The notes beneath the pieces are model-generated. The model did no database searches. It was not told the origin of the DNA and saw nothing but the letters and a program-made list of their open reading frames with translations. Of a stretch of 64,000 nucleotides of DNA, positions 46,701-58,700 are shown piece after piece (within the stretch, counting starts at the first letter, position 1; every line of letters begins with the position of its first letter). The translations under genes were made by a program, and so were the position numbers. Location: assembly GCF_026151205.1 (NCBI RefSeq), contig NC_087072.1, positions 8,739,669-8,803,668 on the forward strand, in the 5' to 3' direction. The stretch comes from Bolinopsis microptera. Lineage: Eukaryota; Ctenophora; Tentaculata; Lobata; Bolinopsidae.

Positions 46701-49700
46701 CTAGCCTTCAGCTTATCTACACCATGAGCGGTCCATCCTGGCAAGTCAATGTGAACAGACGCTCTCATACCGGTTCCAAGGTTGGTAGGGCAGGAATGGA
46801 TATATCCGTACTTCTCGTCTAAACAGAAATCTTTTCCGCTCTCAGCCTTGACAGAGTCCCCAACAGCCTTGATACCTTTGGCCAGTCGTTTGATGACTCC
46901 AAGTACGTCTCCGCCCTTTTCCATGGAGATGATTCGGAGCTGGTCCTCTTCGTTGACCCAGACTAAGAAAGTCTTTTCTTTGTTGTGGAAGATTCCACGT
47001 CCTTCAGGCCAGTCTCTTTCCATACCAGCGACAGTCAGGTTACGATCACCAGACACGAAGAGGAAGTGATCATCAACGAGCTGCTGGCGAACAGACTCTT
47101 CCATTCCAGTGAGGGGGTAGTATGTTCCTGCAAGCTCATCTTTGAAATTGGCGCTGGCAGTTTTGAATAGCTTTTCAACACCGACTCTCTGGTCTCTTGT
47201 AATTCCTGGAGAAAGTCCAAAGCCATCGATGGAACGTCCAACTCGAATTCGGGTGGAGTGCACTGGTGCCGCTGGATTCACATTGCCTTTGATCTTTGAG
47301 AAGTCCATATCGGAAGTGTGCCTGGCATCACTGCTAATTCCATGGTATTCCTGAATAATAGGATCGAAAACATCAGCAAAATCTTTGTAGGAATCCCAAT
47401 CACCAGCATAGATTCCACAATGTTGGTTGTCAAACTCAACAGCACAAGCGATCGCTTTTGCTAGGGTGAATCCAGCAGTCTTCGTTGTTATTCCTGACAA
47501 CTTGTCCCATTTTGCCTTGGTGACGTGTTTGGCCACAAGGGAGTGTGTTGACTGTATTGTCGGGAACGGTGCAGACATCCTGAGCGTATTTGGTTAGGAA
47601 AGTGGGTAAACGAAAATGTACAACCAGTTACTTTTTATAATTTGTAAACGACTTGAAGGAAATTGTACATTATTCATTTGTTAGTGGTTCATTCATACGT
47701 TTAGATGAACTATTATGTACGACAGCTTCATTAATCGTCAAATATTTTGTCAATACGCACTATATACTGTTTTTTCTACACATCACAGTGCTAAAACTAA
47801 AAGAGTGCAATACAAGGAACTGCACACAACAGCCACCTAAAATTGAATAAGTGGTTCTTTACAACAACTCTGCTGCAGGGGTTGTTCACAAGTTTTCGGA
47901 AATAAGATTATCTCTCGAGTTCAATCGAATTTCGGCAAAGCAACAAAACGGGCCTCAGGCTGAGCGACAAAAGCTTTTTCCGGACCCAACCGTTTATAAT
48001 CAACATGTGAGATGGGCCATTGGCTGCACCGAGTATTAATCATATTTTATTGGCTAGACCCTGTTCATATGAGACCATATAACGAATATTTCTTTTTCCT
48101 TGAGAGTTTAGACTACAGCGGCAACCCTAAGTGGTACTGTTAGTGTTAGTGAACGCGTCGGTCTGCCCACAAAATATATTAAGTTAAATTTATCTCGAAC
48201 TTGTGGGACAAAGCTGTATTTATTAGTAACACTAACCACAGTCAAGGACCAGGAAGTCATGCCCCAGAATCTTATTTCTAAGACATCATATCCGGCCCCA
48301 AAGTACTGTTTTCAAGAACATTGTGTCCCTGGCCTTAGTGGTACCTATCGACTTACTCGACTTCGACTTAGGGCGGCTTCAGCGTCCGAACAGAAATAGT
48401 CTTCTTCCAAATCTGTCTATCCAGCATGAGTTTGTTAATCTCTTTGCTGTCGTCAAGCCCTGTGTCCTTCCGAAGGATGTCAATGTATGTGAGATGTGGT
48501 CTTCCCCTTCGACGATGTCCTTGAAGGGGTTCCCAGAAGAGAAGTTGATGACTCAATAGTTCTTCATGTCTGGCTAGTGGTACCTATACCGTCTATAATT
48601 ATAGCTTACTTCCAATGTCCATACGTATTATACGTATTTCACTCTGGGAGGAAAGTGACGTATGTTTCCTTTTGAAACCGGAGGAACGGTTGGGGTACCA
48701 TATTCTAAAGCTATACAGATTGGGGGCACTAGGTTCTGAGGTAACTGAGAGTGTAGCTTCTGACCTGAACAGATTTACGTTGGAGCAGCTGCTTTAAAAA
48801 CTTGTGAGAATCCACGGATACTGGTTTAAAATAGTATGCAGCTATTGAATAAACTGGATATTTGCCACAGAAAGCATCTGAGGCAAATCATCAAAATGAC
48901 TTACCCTAATATAATCAAAAACGACACCCTTTACAAGAGATATGAAGTGGTTCCACTCAGTGAGCGTGTTGCATGTGCACGATGGAGGATGCTCGGATAT
49001 GTCCTTGGCAGTGATAACAACTCACCCGTACAGTTTGCATTACACTTTGCAGTAGAGAGTCAGAGTACTAAAAAGGGTAGAGTAGGCAGACACCAGTCGA
49101 ACTTGCTTAGGACTATTAAATTTGATTTAGTTAGTAGGAACATTCCATTTGTAAATACAGACGATTTGTACAATTTAAGACTTTTAGCCTCTGATAGAGC
49201 GGGATGGAAGAAATTGTTATAGCTTGAGTATCGGTATTTCTTTTTTTCTGGCTACTTATCAGATCTTTAAGATGTTCATTTATGTTCTATTTTTGATTTG
49301 AATAAAGTTATATAATAAACGTGATGTCAATATACTGCAAATTATATGCATTTGATCAACTCCACCACTAAACAATCCAGTTTTTGTTTTTAGTAGGCGT
49401 CAGCAGAAAGTTTATCGATCATCCAGGCTCAAAAAGTCCCGCACTCTTAGAGTTAGAGGCTATAAAACTAAAAAGGTTGTATTAAAAGGGTATTGTAAGG
49501 CCAAATTGTGCGACCCTTTATCAATTCTCATCTTTTCTAGGATTAACTACCAAAGAGTACCTCATGAAACATTTGATTGCACGATATCACTATTACTTTA
49601 TTACCTGCACAAACCTTGAACTTAATCAATTTTATAAAGATCCCGATGTTAATTTTCGTTTCCTTCGCGATCGACAATAGAGAATGCTTCATTTTTCTTT

Positions 49701-52700
49701 CCAATTCAATCATTATATTGTCAACAATTATTAAACATTATTAATATTTCCAAAAACGGATAGGATCCAATAAACGATAAATTAAGTGCGGAACGTCGGT
49801 CATGAATGTCATGGAGAAAGCAGCACTTAATTAAGAAGATAAGGCACAGAAAAAATGGGACCACTATTTATAAACAAGATTTTAATGCCTAGGTGATTTT
49901 CCCACTTGTAAATCTAGGTGAAAGAAGTTTGAATGGATTCTTCAATGAGATAGAAAACATAAATTAAATCCATATCCTAATCTCCGAAAGATTTACATGC
50001 CGTGTTTCTTCTGGAGCTCCAAGTCGATTTCGTACAGCTTGTTGACTCCGTCAATCATGGTTTGGACAAGTTGGACCTCAGAGTATCCCAACCTGTGTTT
50101 GTTGGAGATATCGTAGGTGTGTCCAGTTTGTCCACCAGATTCTCCTCGGGTACCTCTTGGCTGCAGAGACAGCTCTTCGCATTTAGCCTTCAGCTTATCT
50201 ACTCCTTCCTTGGTCCAGCCTGGGAGGTCAATGTGGACAGAAGCCCTCATGCCAGTTCCAAGATTGGTTGGGCAAGAATGGACATATCCGTATTTCTCAT
50301 CCAACATGAAATCTTTGCCACTCTCATCTTTGACAGATTTGCCGACGGCTCCGATTCCATCGACAAGTCTTGCGAAGACTCCCTTAACATCACCACCTTG
50401 TTGCATGGAAATGATTCGGAACTGGTCCTCTTCGTTTACCCACACCAAGAAGGTCTTTTCTTTGTTGTGGAAGATTCCACGTCCCTCGGGCCAGTCACGC
50501 TCCATACCAGAAACTTTGAGATTTGGGTCACCAGACACGAAGAGGAAGTGATCATCAACAAGCTGTTGGCGAACAGACTCTTCCATCCCGGTGAGAGCGT
50601 AGTAGGTTCCTGACAGATTACCTTCCAGTTTTTTGCTAGCACTCTTGAAAAGGGCCTCCACATCTAATCTTTGCTGTTTGGTGATTCCGGGAGACAGTCC
50701 GAAGCCATCGATAGATCGACCAACTCTGATACGAGTGGATTTGACTGGGGCATCTGGGTTAACATTTCCTACCAGCTTGGAGACATCCATGTCAGATGTG
50801 TGCCTAGCATCAGCGGTAATTCCATGGTATTCCTGGATGATAGGATCGAAGACTGCGGCGAAATCTTTGTAGCAGTCCCAGTCACCAGCATAGATACCAC
50901 AATGTTGGTTGTCAAAAGAGGTGGCACAAGCGATGCACTGAGCCAGATTGACGCCGGAGGTAGCGGTCCTGTGGTCACAAAGCTTGTCCCATACTTCTTT
51001 AGTGACGTGCTTTGCCACCAAGGAGTGGGTAGACTTGATTTCCGGGAAAGTGGACATCCTGAAGGAATATTTTGGTTAGAGATTTTAGAACTGGTTGAAT
51101 TATCAATATGGTGTTAATCATAGTAATTGTAGTTAGTCAAGAATAAACTGCATAGTAATTTGGTTATTTCAAATATAACTATTAATATTATAAAAATAAC
51201 CCCGTTGTACTTTCATTAACAAAAACTTAATTTCAGATACGTGCAACACGGCAAAAGCTGTTATTACAGATGGAACGATCGCATCTGGAGAAAAAGCAAG
51301 CTACGTTTTTGGAGACAAAATTGTGTACCAATGTAACAGCAACTTCGTTATGGAGGGAAACGATTTTATAGTCTGCAAAGGATCTAAGTTCAGCAGCGCA
51401 GTTCCTACGTGCATAGGTTTGGTTTTTAGGGAATATTTGATGATAACATAAACAATTTTCTGGGTGCAGAAAATAATATCACAAAATTTACCGACCCTTC
51501 TATGATACTGTAATATAAATGATTCATCAATTTTTTATATGCACATAATTGTTATCTTGCACTTGTAAACATTAATAACGACCCATACAATTTGTAATTT
51601 TCAGCCGTTAACACAAACTGTAACGAATTCACTGTACAAAACGGAAAACTCAGCAATAAGCACCCCTACTTTACCAATGATGTAAGTTGACTTTTTAACG
51701 TATTACTATAAATTATAAGTATGGAAAAAAGTAAAATCTAATAAAATCATCATCATATCTTATGTGTAATGCACATCGAATCGGAACAAGAACCCTAAAA
51801 GCTATAAAATCGTGGATACATAAAAGCCTGTATAAAGCTCCGGATCACAGAAAGCCGCCACGTAAATAATAGCCAACCTCTGTGGTAAATACGAGATGGA
51901 GAGTGAGAGAGAGAGAGAGAGAGCTGCTGACTATGCCTCATCATTGAACATCTGCACAGGACGAATAAGGGATAATGGGCCGCTAGTTATATGCTTCAAC
52001 ACTTTATATATTCAATACACTTTGTTCGGCTGTGATGTACCCCCTGCAGAGCAGGGACAAAAGGATTTCGCGGCATGTACGAAACCGCGAAATTTCCCAT
52101 TCTCCGCGACAAATCGCGATTTTTTACGTTTTCCGCGACAGATCGCGAAATTTCCCATTCTCCGCGACAAATCGCGATTTTTTCAGTCCTCCGCGAAAAA
52201 TCGCGCATTTTCCTTTAAATCTGAAGACCAAATTTGCGCATTTTCCTTTAAAACTGAGGACCAGTTTGCGTATTTTCCATAAAATCTGCGGGCCAAATGT
52301 CACGTTTTCTACAAGTATTAAGTATATGAAACTAATTACATTTACAGCCTTCCGTGAGTTCCGATTGTAGGTACATTCTCGATACGTACCTCTGAAGGCG
52401 GAGCTTCCGAGCTTCCGGAGCTTCCGAGATCGTATTGCGAAGGGAAGGCCTGCCTTCTGAATTCGCATTACAAGGGGAGCCCTCGAGTCCAAAATCGTGT
52501 ATCGAAGCGTATGTGTGACCTTTGAAAACCGAAAAAAATATTTTCGGCTCATAATGATCAGGGTAGCATGAAACATGAAAAAAAGTAGTTTCCAGAAAAA
52601 CTTTGAAAAATTTTGACTTAAAAGATTTTCGGTCCGAGTCATTCTCGATACATATCTCTGAAGGCGGAGCTCCCGCTTCCGAGCTCGTATTCCGAGATCG

Positions 52701-55700
52701 CATTACAAGGGGAGCCCTCGAGTCCAAAATCGTGTATCGAAGGGTATGCGCGTGTGAACTTTGAAAACCGAAAAAATATTTTCGGCTCATAATGAGCAGG
52801 ATAGCATGAAAAATGAACAAAAGTAGTTTCCAGAAAAACTTTGAAAAATTTTGACTTAGAAAATTTTCTGTCCGAGTCATTCTCGATATGTACCTCTGAA
52901 GGCGGAGCTCCCGCTTCCGAGCTCGTATTGCGAAGGGGAGGCCTGCCTTCTGAATTCGCATTACAAGGGGAGCCCTCGAGTCCAAAATCGTGTATCGAAG
53001 GGTATGTGACCTTTGAAAACCGAAAAAATATTTTCGGCTCATAATGATCAGGGTAGCATGAAACATGAACAAAAGTAGTTTCCAGAAAAACTTTGAAAAA
53101 TTTTGACTTAGAAAATTTTCTGTCCGAGTCATTCTCGATACGTACCTCTGAAGGCGGAGCTCCCGCTTCCGAGCTCGTATTGCGAAGGGGAGGTCTGCCT
53201 TCCGAGATCGTATATGGAAGTTGACCAGTAGACATATAAAACTTGACCAGACGACATAAAGTTGACCAGTAGACGTATAAAACTTGACCAGACGACATAA
53301 AGTTGACCAGTAGACATATAAAACTTGACCAGACGACATAAAGTTGACCAAACGACATATAAAACTTGACCAAACGACATAAAGTTGACCAGACGACATA
53401 AAGTTGACCAGTAGACATAAAAAACTTGACCAAACGACATAAAGTTGACCAGAAGACATACAATGGATTAAGAAATCGAACTGTATGTTAAATCAGTGTT
53501 GTTATTGAATCGTCACTTGTCAGATATTTCGTCATCGTTATTCGCTTGGTATTGTATTCGCTTGTTATAATGGACCGCTTTGTGAAACGGCCTGCCGACA
53601 AACCGGCTGGACCTTCGTCTAGCAAATGCTCGAAACAGGCTAAACAGGGCAATGTAACAGCTTCCACGAGAGTGGCTGAATTTGGCAAATCATCGTTTTA
53701 TGCTGACAATGGGAAGCTATTTTGTAGAGCATGTAATCTCGTCGTAGACCACATAAGGAACAATCATGGGCTTCGCTCGGGATGTGGTTAGAAAATCTAA
53801 AAGGTTCGTGCAGGGGGCCGGGGTAAGGATGTCGTCCAGGTTGATGTAAGCTTCAAGGGGTAGAGGTTGGATACTAGATGGGGATAAACTAGGATATGGG
53901 AATTGGATTGAAAAGTTCGTAGTATTCCATTGCTATAGTTGTGAAGTGTAGATGGTCGAATGATGATGTCTCCTGTCGTCTGTTGAAAGTTATATAGTAT
54001 CGATAACGAGATTATTATGTCATACAGTACGTATGACATTGCAACATTTGAGATCATGTCAAAAGTTATGGCAGCTCTTGTTGTTATGGACCCCCATCAG
54101 CCTGTATCAGATCATATGATCAGTCCCGATCGCTCCTGATCCACCCCTTGGTCTAACTTATGGTCTAACTTATGGTCCTGGCACAGTCCCGACTGCTACC
54201 GCTCCTGTACTTAGTCTAACGTACGATCCTGGCAGCAACATCTCAGATGGCGGAATAGATTGGAACTGCAACACTAAACAGAACAGAAACTCAACAAACA
54301 TCGAACAGACACCGAACACTATATACTACTCTAGAAATGGTTTGGACACTTTAAATGATTGCTGTAATGGCCCTTATCAGTCGTACAAAGAGATAAGGAC
54401 AACTATTTGTAAAAGTACATTACACGCAATAGAACACATTAGGATTGTAATTGTACATTGCACAAGACTTTTCGAGCTAATATTCCTGGAGTTATTGCAG
54501 TCCTGCTTTAAAGCATTGATGAATATTGTAGGAACGTGCATGTATTATTTTGATGTATGGGGTAGACAAGGACATGACTTTATAGTGTGGTTTTGGAATG
54601 TGAGTTATAGTTTCGAGCGTTTAAACAGCAATTTAATTTATAACATATGCAGCAGATATATCTCTAATGTTATGAATGAACTTAATGACGGTTTTATGAC
54701 GAGTATGTTACGGTCCTCTTGCTCAGCCATGTCACTGCTGCACGCCTCTTCTAGGTTTCGTTCCGCGCCCGCTGGTCTTTCCCAGCCAGAGCCCACCAGT
54801 AGAGCTCCGCCTCCTCGCGCCTTGTCTCCGCATGCGTCGCGAACCGCGTCTCAACTGAGTGTACTTGTCTTTCAGCATAGCAACTCCCCCACATACACTC
54901 CTCACAATCCCACTCACAGTGCACAGTGTGACAGATTAGGTAGTGACCGGTCTTTGCGAGCTGGGGACTGGTTTCAGATAGCTGTAGTTGTCCTTCTGAG
55001 CCTCTGCTTCCTTGTTGCGACGCTCATAGCCGTTACTTTGCTGCTTTTACTTAGGGAACTCAGAAGCAGACCACTGGCCCCTACCGTTCCTGTTTACGTC
55101 AGTGAAGAAGTAGAAAACCAATGTCTTAGTTCTAGTAAAACCTCGTGTAAACAGATCTCTCAACCCGGTTGTTTTTCCAACTCAATTTTTGATTTCTCTG
55201 CTTTGAAACTTGGTAGTTTGTTTCCACCACCTTGGCTGACTAATGCAACAGTGATGATGGCGAACGGCTCTGGGAAAACAGACGAGGCTAAAGAATCAAG
55301 TGAAACAGAGGATAACGACACTGATATTACTGAAGTAAGTGCCACTGAAGGTCTCCTGAAGCCGACCAACAATGTGCTATCATCTTGCCAGGAAACTCCC
55401 GCCAAGAAGCTCAACAGACGTCTAAGTAACGTGAGCTGGGGTAACACTGAAACAAGTGATGATGCTGGATCTGAGTCAAGTCTTTCAGGTTCACAGACAA
55501 AGAGTGATACAAACAGGCGGAGCACAGTGTGGATCAGAGATGACGGTGAGATATTTCTTGACAAAGGGAAGTCCTGCAAGCTTGGTTACATAAGCGACTA
55601 CATCAGTACTGAGAGCAATGCTAACCTTTGTGCAGAACTCACTGCTACTGTTGGGAAACTCTGCACACCAAGCAACAAAGATAGGTACAAAATCGTCCTC

Positions 55701-58700
55701 AAACATGGTGTGGAGACCAAACTGACAGATGTTGATCTAAAAAAGGGGGCAAAGAAGCTTAAGAAGACCGCAACCCCTAAAATGTCTGAACTATCCGTAA
55801 ACCTGGACGAACCGTCTGAACTTTGCTCTTTTGTCAAATGCCACCAGGATCGTATCAACAAAACGGTTGAGGACGTTTTTCAGTTGGATGTTAAGTTTGA
55901 CAAGACCACTATTTATCGGATGAGTGACCCCTCACACAGTATTCCATACGGCAACACTAGCCAGGAAAACAGCAATTTCTCTCCAGTAGTTGCAGTGTTG
56001 GCACTTGGTCTGAAGGATCCACGCCCCATGTACATCAAGACCCAAGCTGGGAGTCAAGTAACCCACAAAGCGGCCCTTATGTCTGGCACGTTGTGCGTAC
56101 TCAGTGGCAAGACAGAGTTGAGATACAAACGCTCGATACCTAGAGGTTGGGGAAAAGTAGAAGAACAGTACTTCCTGATATTTGAACAGAAATGTCCAAC
56201 AGAAACTGACAGCGCCCTCAAAGGTCCGCAGAAGAACCCTCAGTCAGACATCACCACGGAACAGGCTGAAGAAATGAACTTCCCCCTCCTTAAGACTCCC
56301 CCCACTGTTGTTCGAGTAACGTCTGTAGCAGACAACCTGGATTATGAAGCAGATGGAGGACTCCTGCTTGCATCAACGATCAGTGCAGTTGTAGGGAAGA
56401 TGGATGAGGGAACGGTAGATAAGGAGCTCATAAGAAGTCAAGTCTCAACTGCAGGATCTTTATCTGAAAAGCGGACAAGACTTCAGAACAAAATGTGCAT
56501 GTCAATCGGGGAACTCTCCATGTCAGCAGCCAATAACTCGATGTCTCACGGCATGAACTTCTCACGATGTGACTCCCCGAGGATCGAAGACGTGGAAATG
56601 AAAGATGACATTGCATCAGTGCGTAATGCTCAAAAATGTGTGGAGAACTCTCTAAAGCATGTTGTGGATTCCATCGTATCTGTCAAGGCGAATGTAGCAA
56701 CTCTCCAGGAAGCGACCAAACAACAAACTCAAAAAGAAATCTCGCCTCACCCAACCAGCAACACCGATGTTTTGGATGCGATAAGTGATTTGAAAAGTGC
56801 AGTGAGTGATTGCAACAACAGAATCGACAATCTGAGCAAGACAAATGTTTTTACACAAACGATAAAGGAGTGCAATGGTAAAATTGATGACCTTGTGGAG
56901 AACATAAACGGCACAAAAGATGACCTTCAGTCAATGAGGAAGATTCTGAACGACCTTAGTCAAAATGGAGTAGATATCATGAAGAAATCGGTGGAAGACA
57001 TGGGGAGCTACTACAATAGTGTCTTCTGCGATGAAACAAGGGAGCACATTAAAGACATCCACGCGTATGTAACACACCAAATGTGCGAGGTCGCAATTCA
57101 AACTGACCCTTTGATAAAAGAAATAGCAGCGTTAGGAGACCAACCGAACCTAGCCTCGCCTTCGCCCAAATTTGGTTTCCCCGATCCAATAAAGCCCTCC
57201 CTGAAAGTCTTGGTCGAAAGTGGGCAACCCATCAACGTTTGGCTTGTTACCGATTCAATTATGAGACACATTGATGAGTCATGCTTGGAATTTAGGAAAT
57301 ATAGGTTGAATTTCAAAAGAATTGACTTTACATGTAGTGAATCACTGACCGGTGAATACATGATGGGGAGCAAAATACCAACAGAGAAGCCTCAACTAAT
57401 ATATGTACATCTCGGCATCAATGATATACACAAAGGAGAGGACATTACCAAAATCATCGACAACTTCAAGATCTTTAATGAAATGCTAGAACTAGTATCT
57501 CCCACCACCAGACTGGTCATCTCTTGCCCCCTACTGAACGGAAACACCTACCAGAACCGACACGTCTTTTCCTTGAGGAGATCCCTGTCCTTATTGGTCA
57601 ATCAGCAGCAAGACGAGGACCCTAAAACAAAAAGGATTTTCCTTCAGAGAAATGATAAGTTCTTCATTAACACTCAGTCCACTTCTAAGCAGAACTTGAT
57701 GTACTTCCGCGATAATCTCCATCTATCAGAAAGAGGAATGCATGCAATCACCAACACCATGAGAGACACCCTCGACAAGATCTTCAGGGAGTTTGAGCTT
57801 CCAGTCTAAATTTTAGTCTTCAAATCATGACCACCAACCCAACCTCTTGAAAAAATACTATGAATTTACAATCCAAAATTATAAGCTGGAACATCCAATC
57901 AACAAATACAACTTTTGGCTCTAAGTTTGATGACCCTCAATTTTGTGCCGTCTTTGACAAGTTTCCTATTGTCTGCCTTCAAGAAATAAGACAACCTGTC
58001 AAACACTCGGGTTACAGGTCCTTCAATAAAACCCGCCGGGACAAAAAACATGGTGGCGTATGCATAATGGTCCAAAACGAAATATCCAAAGGCGTTAAAC
58101 TTGAAAAATCCACAATTGAAGATGTTGTTGCCTGTAAACTTGACAAAAATTACTTTGGCGTAGATAATGATATATTCATTGTTAACTCATACATTAAGCC
58201 AGCTAACACTTCCTCTAAAAACTCAAATATTTCGGGCTTTGACACCATCCGTGAACTGGACCAATTTCTCAATGTTCTTTTAAGTAAAGGTGATGTCATT
58301 ACTTGTGGTGACTTCAACTCGCGTATCGGCCATGACATTGACTTTATCAAAGAGGACAAATGTGGCTACGAGAGCTTCATTCCCCTGCCAGAAGACTACA
58401 CCCCACAAGAACTTCCAACCAGGAACTCAAAGACAAAAAGTCGAACAATTACAAAAGACCCTTTCTAGAAATGCTTGTCAATAATGAACTCCATATTCTC
58501 AATGGGAGAACTTTAGGAGACTCATATGGTGACTTCACTTGTATTCAGACCAGCGGTGCCAGCGTTGTTGACTACTTTATTATATCACCAAACTGCAGTA
58601 AGTATCTAAGTCATATGACAATCCAGCCGTTCACTTGCTTTTCTGATCATAAACCACTACTCCTGGCACTCAACTTCTCTCCTTCCAACACTCTTGTAAA

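Noticed and set aside
50002-51117. Plus-strand 203-codon and 148-codon frames
   Set aside because: Antisense to the 49993-51057 kinase; no independent support.
52332-53463. Minus-strand frames of 375 and 274 codons with YVVWSSF-type repeats
   Set aside because: Generated by the minisatellite and ~250-bp tandem repeats inside the hAT element; low-complexity and different in every frame.
58360-58430. Met at 58360 as the real start of the RT ORF
   Set aside because: The first ~25 codons overlap the endonuclease frame and are not homologous; the ORF begins by frameshift, not by initiation.
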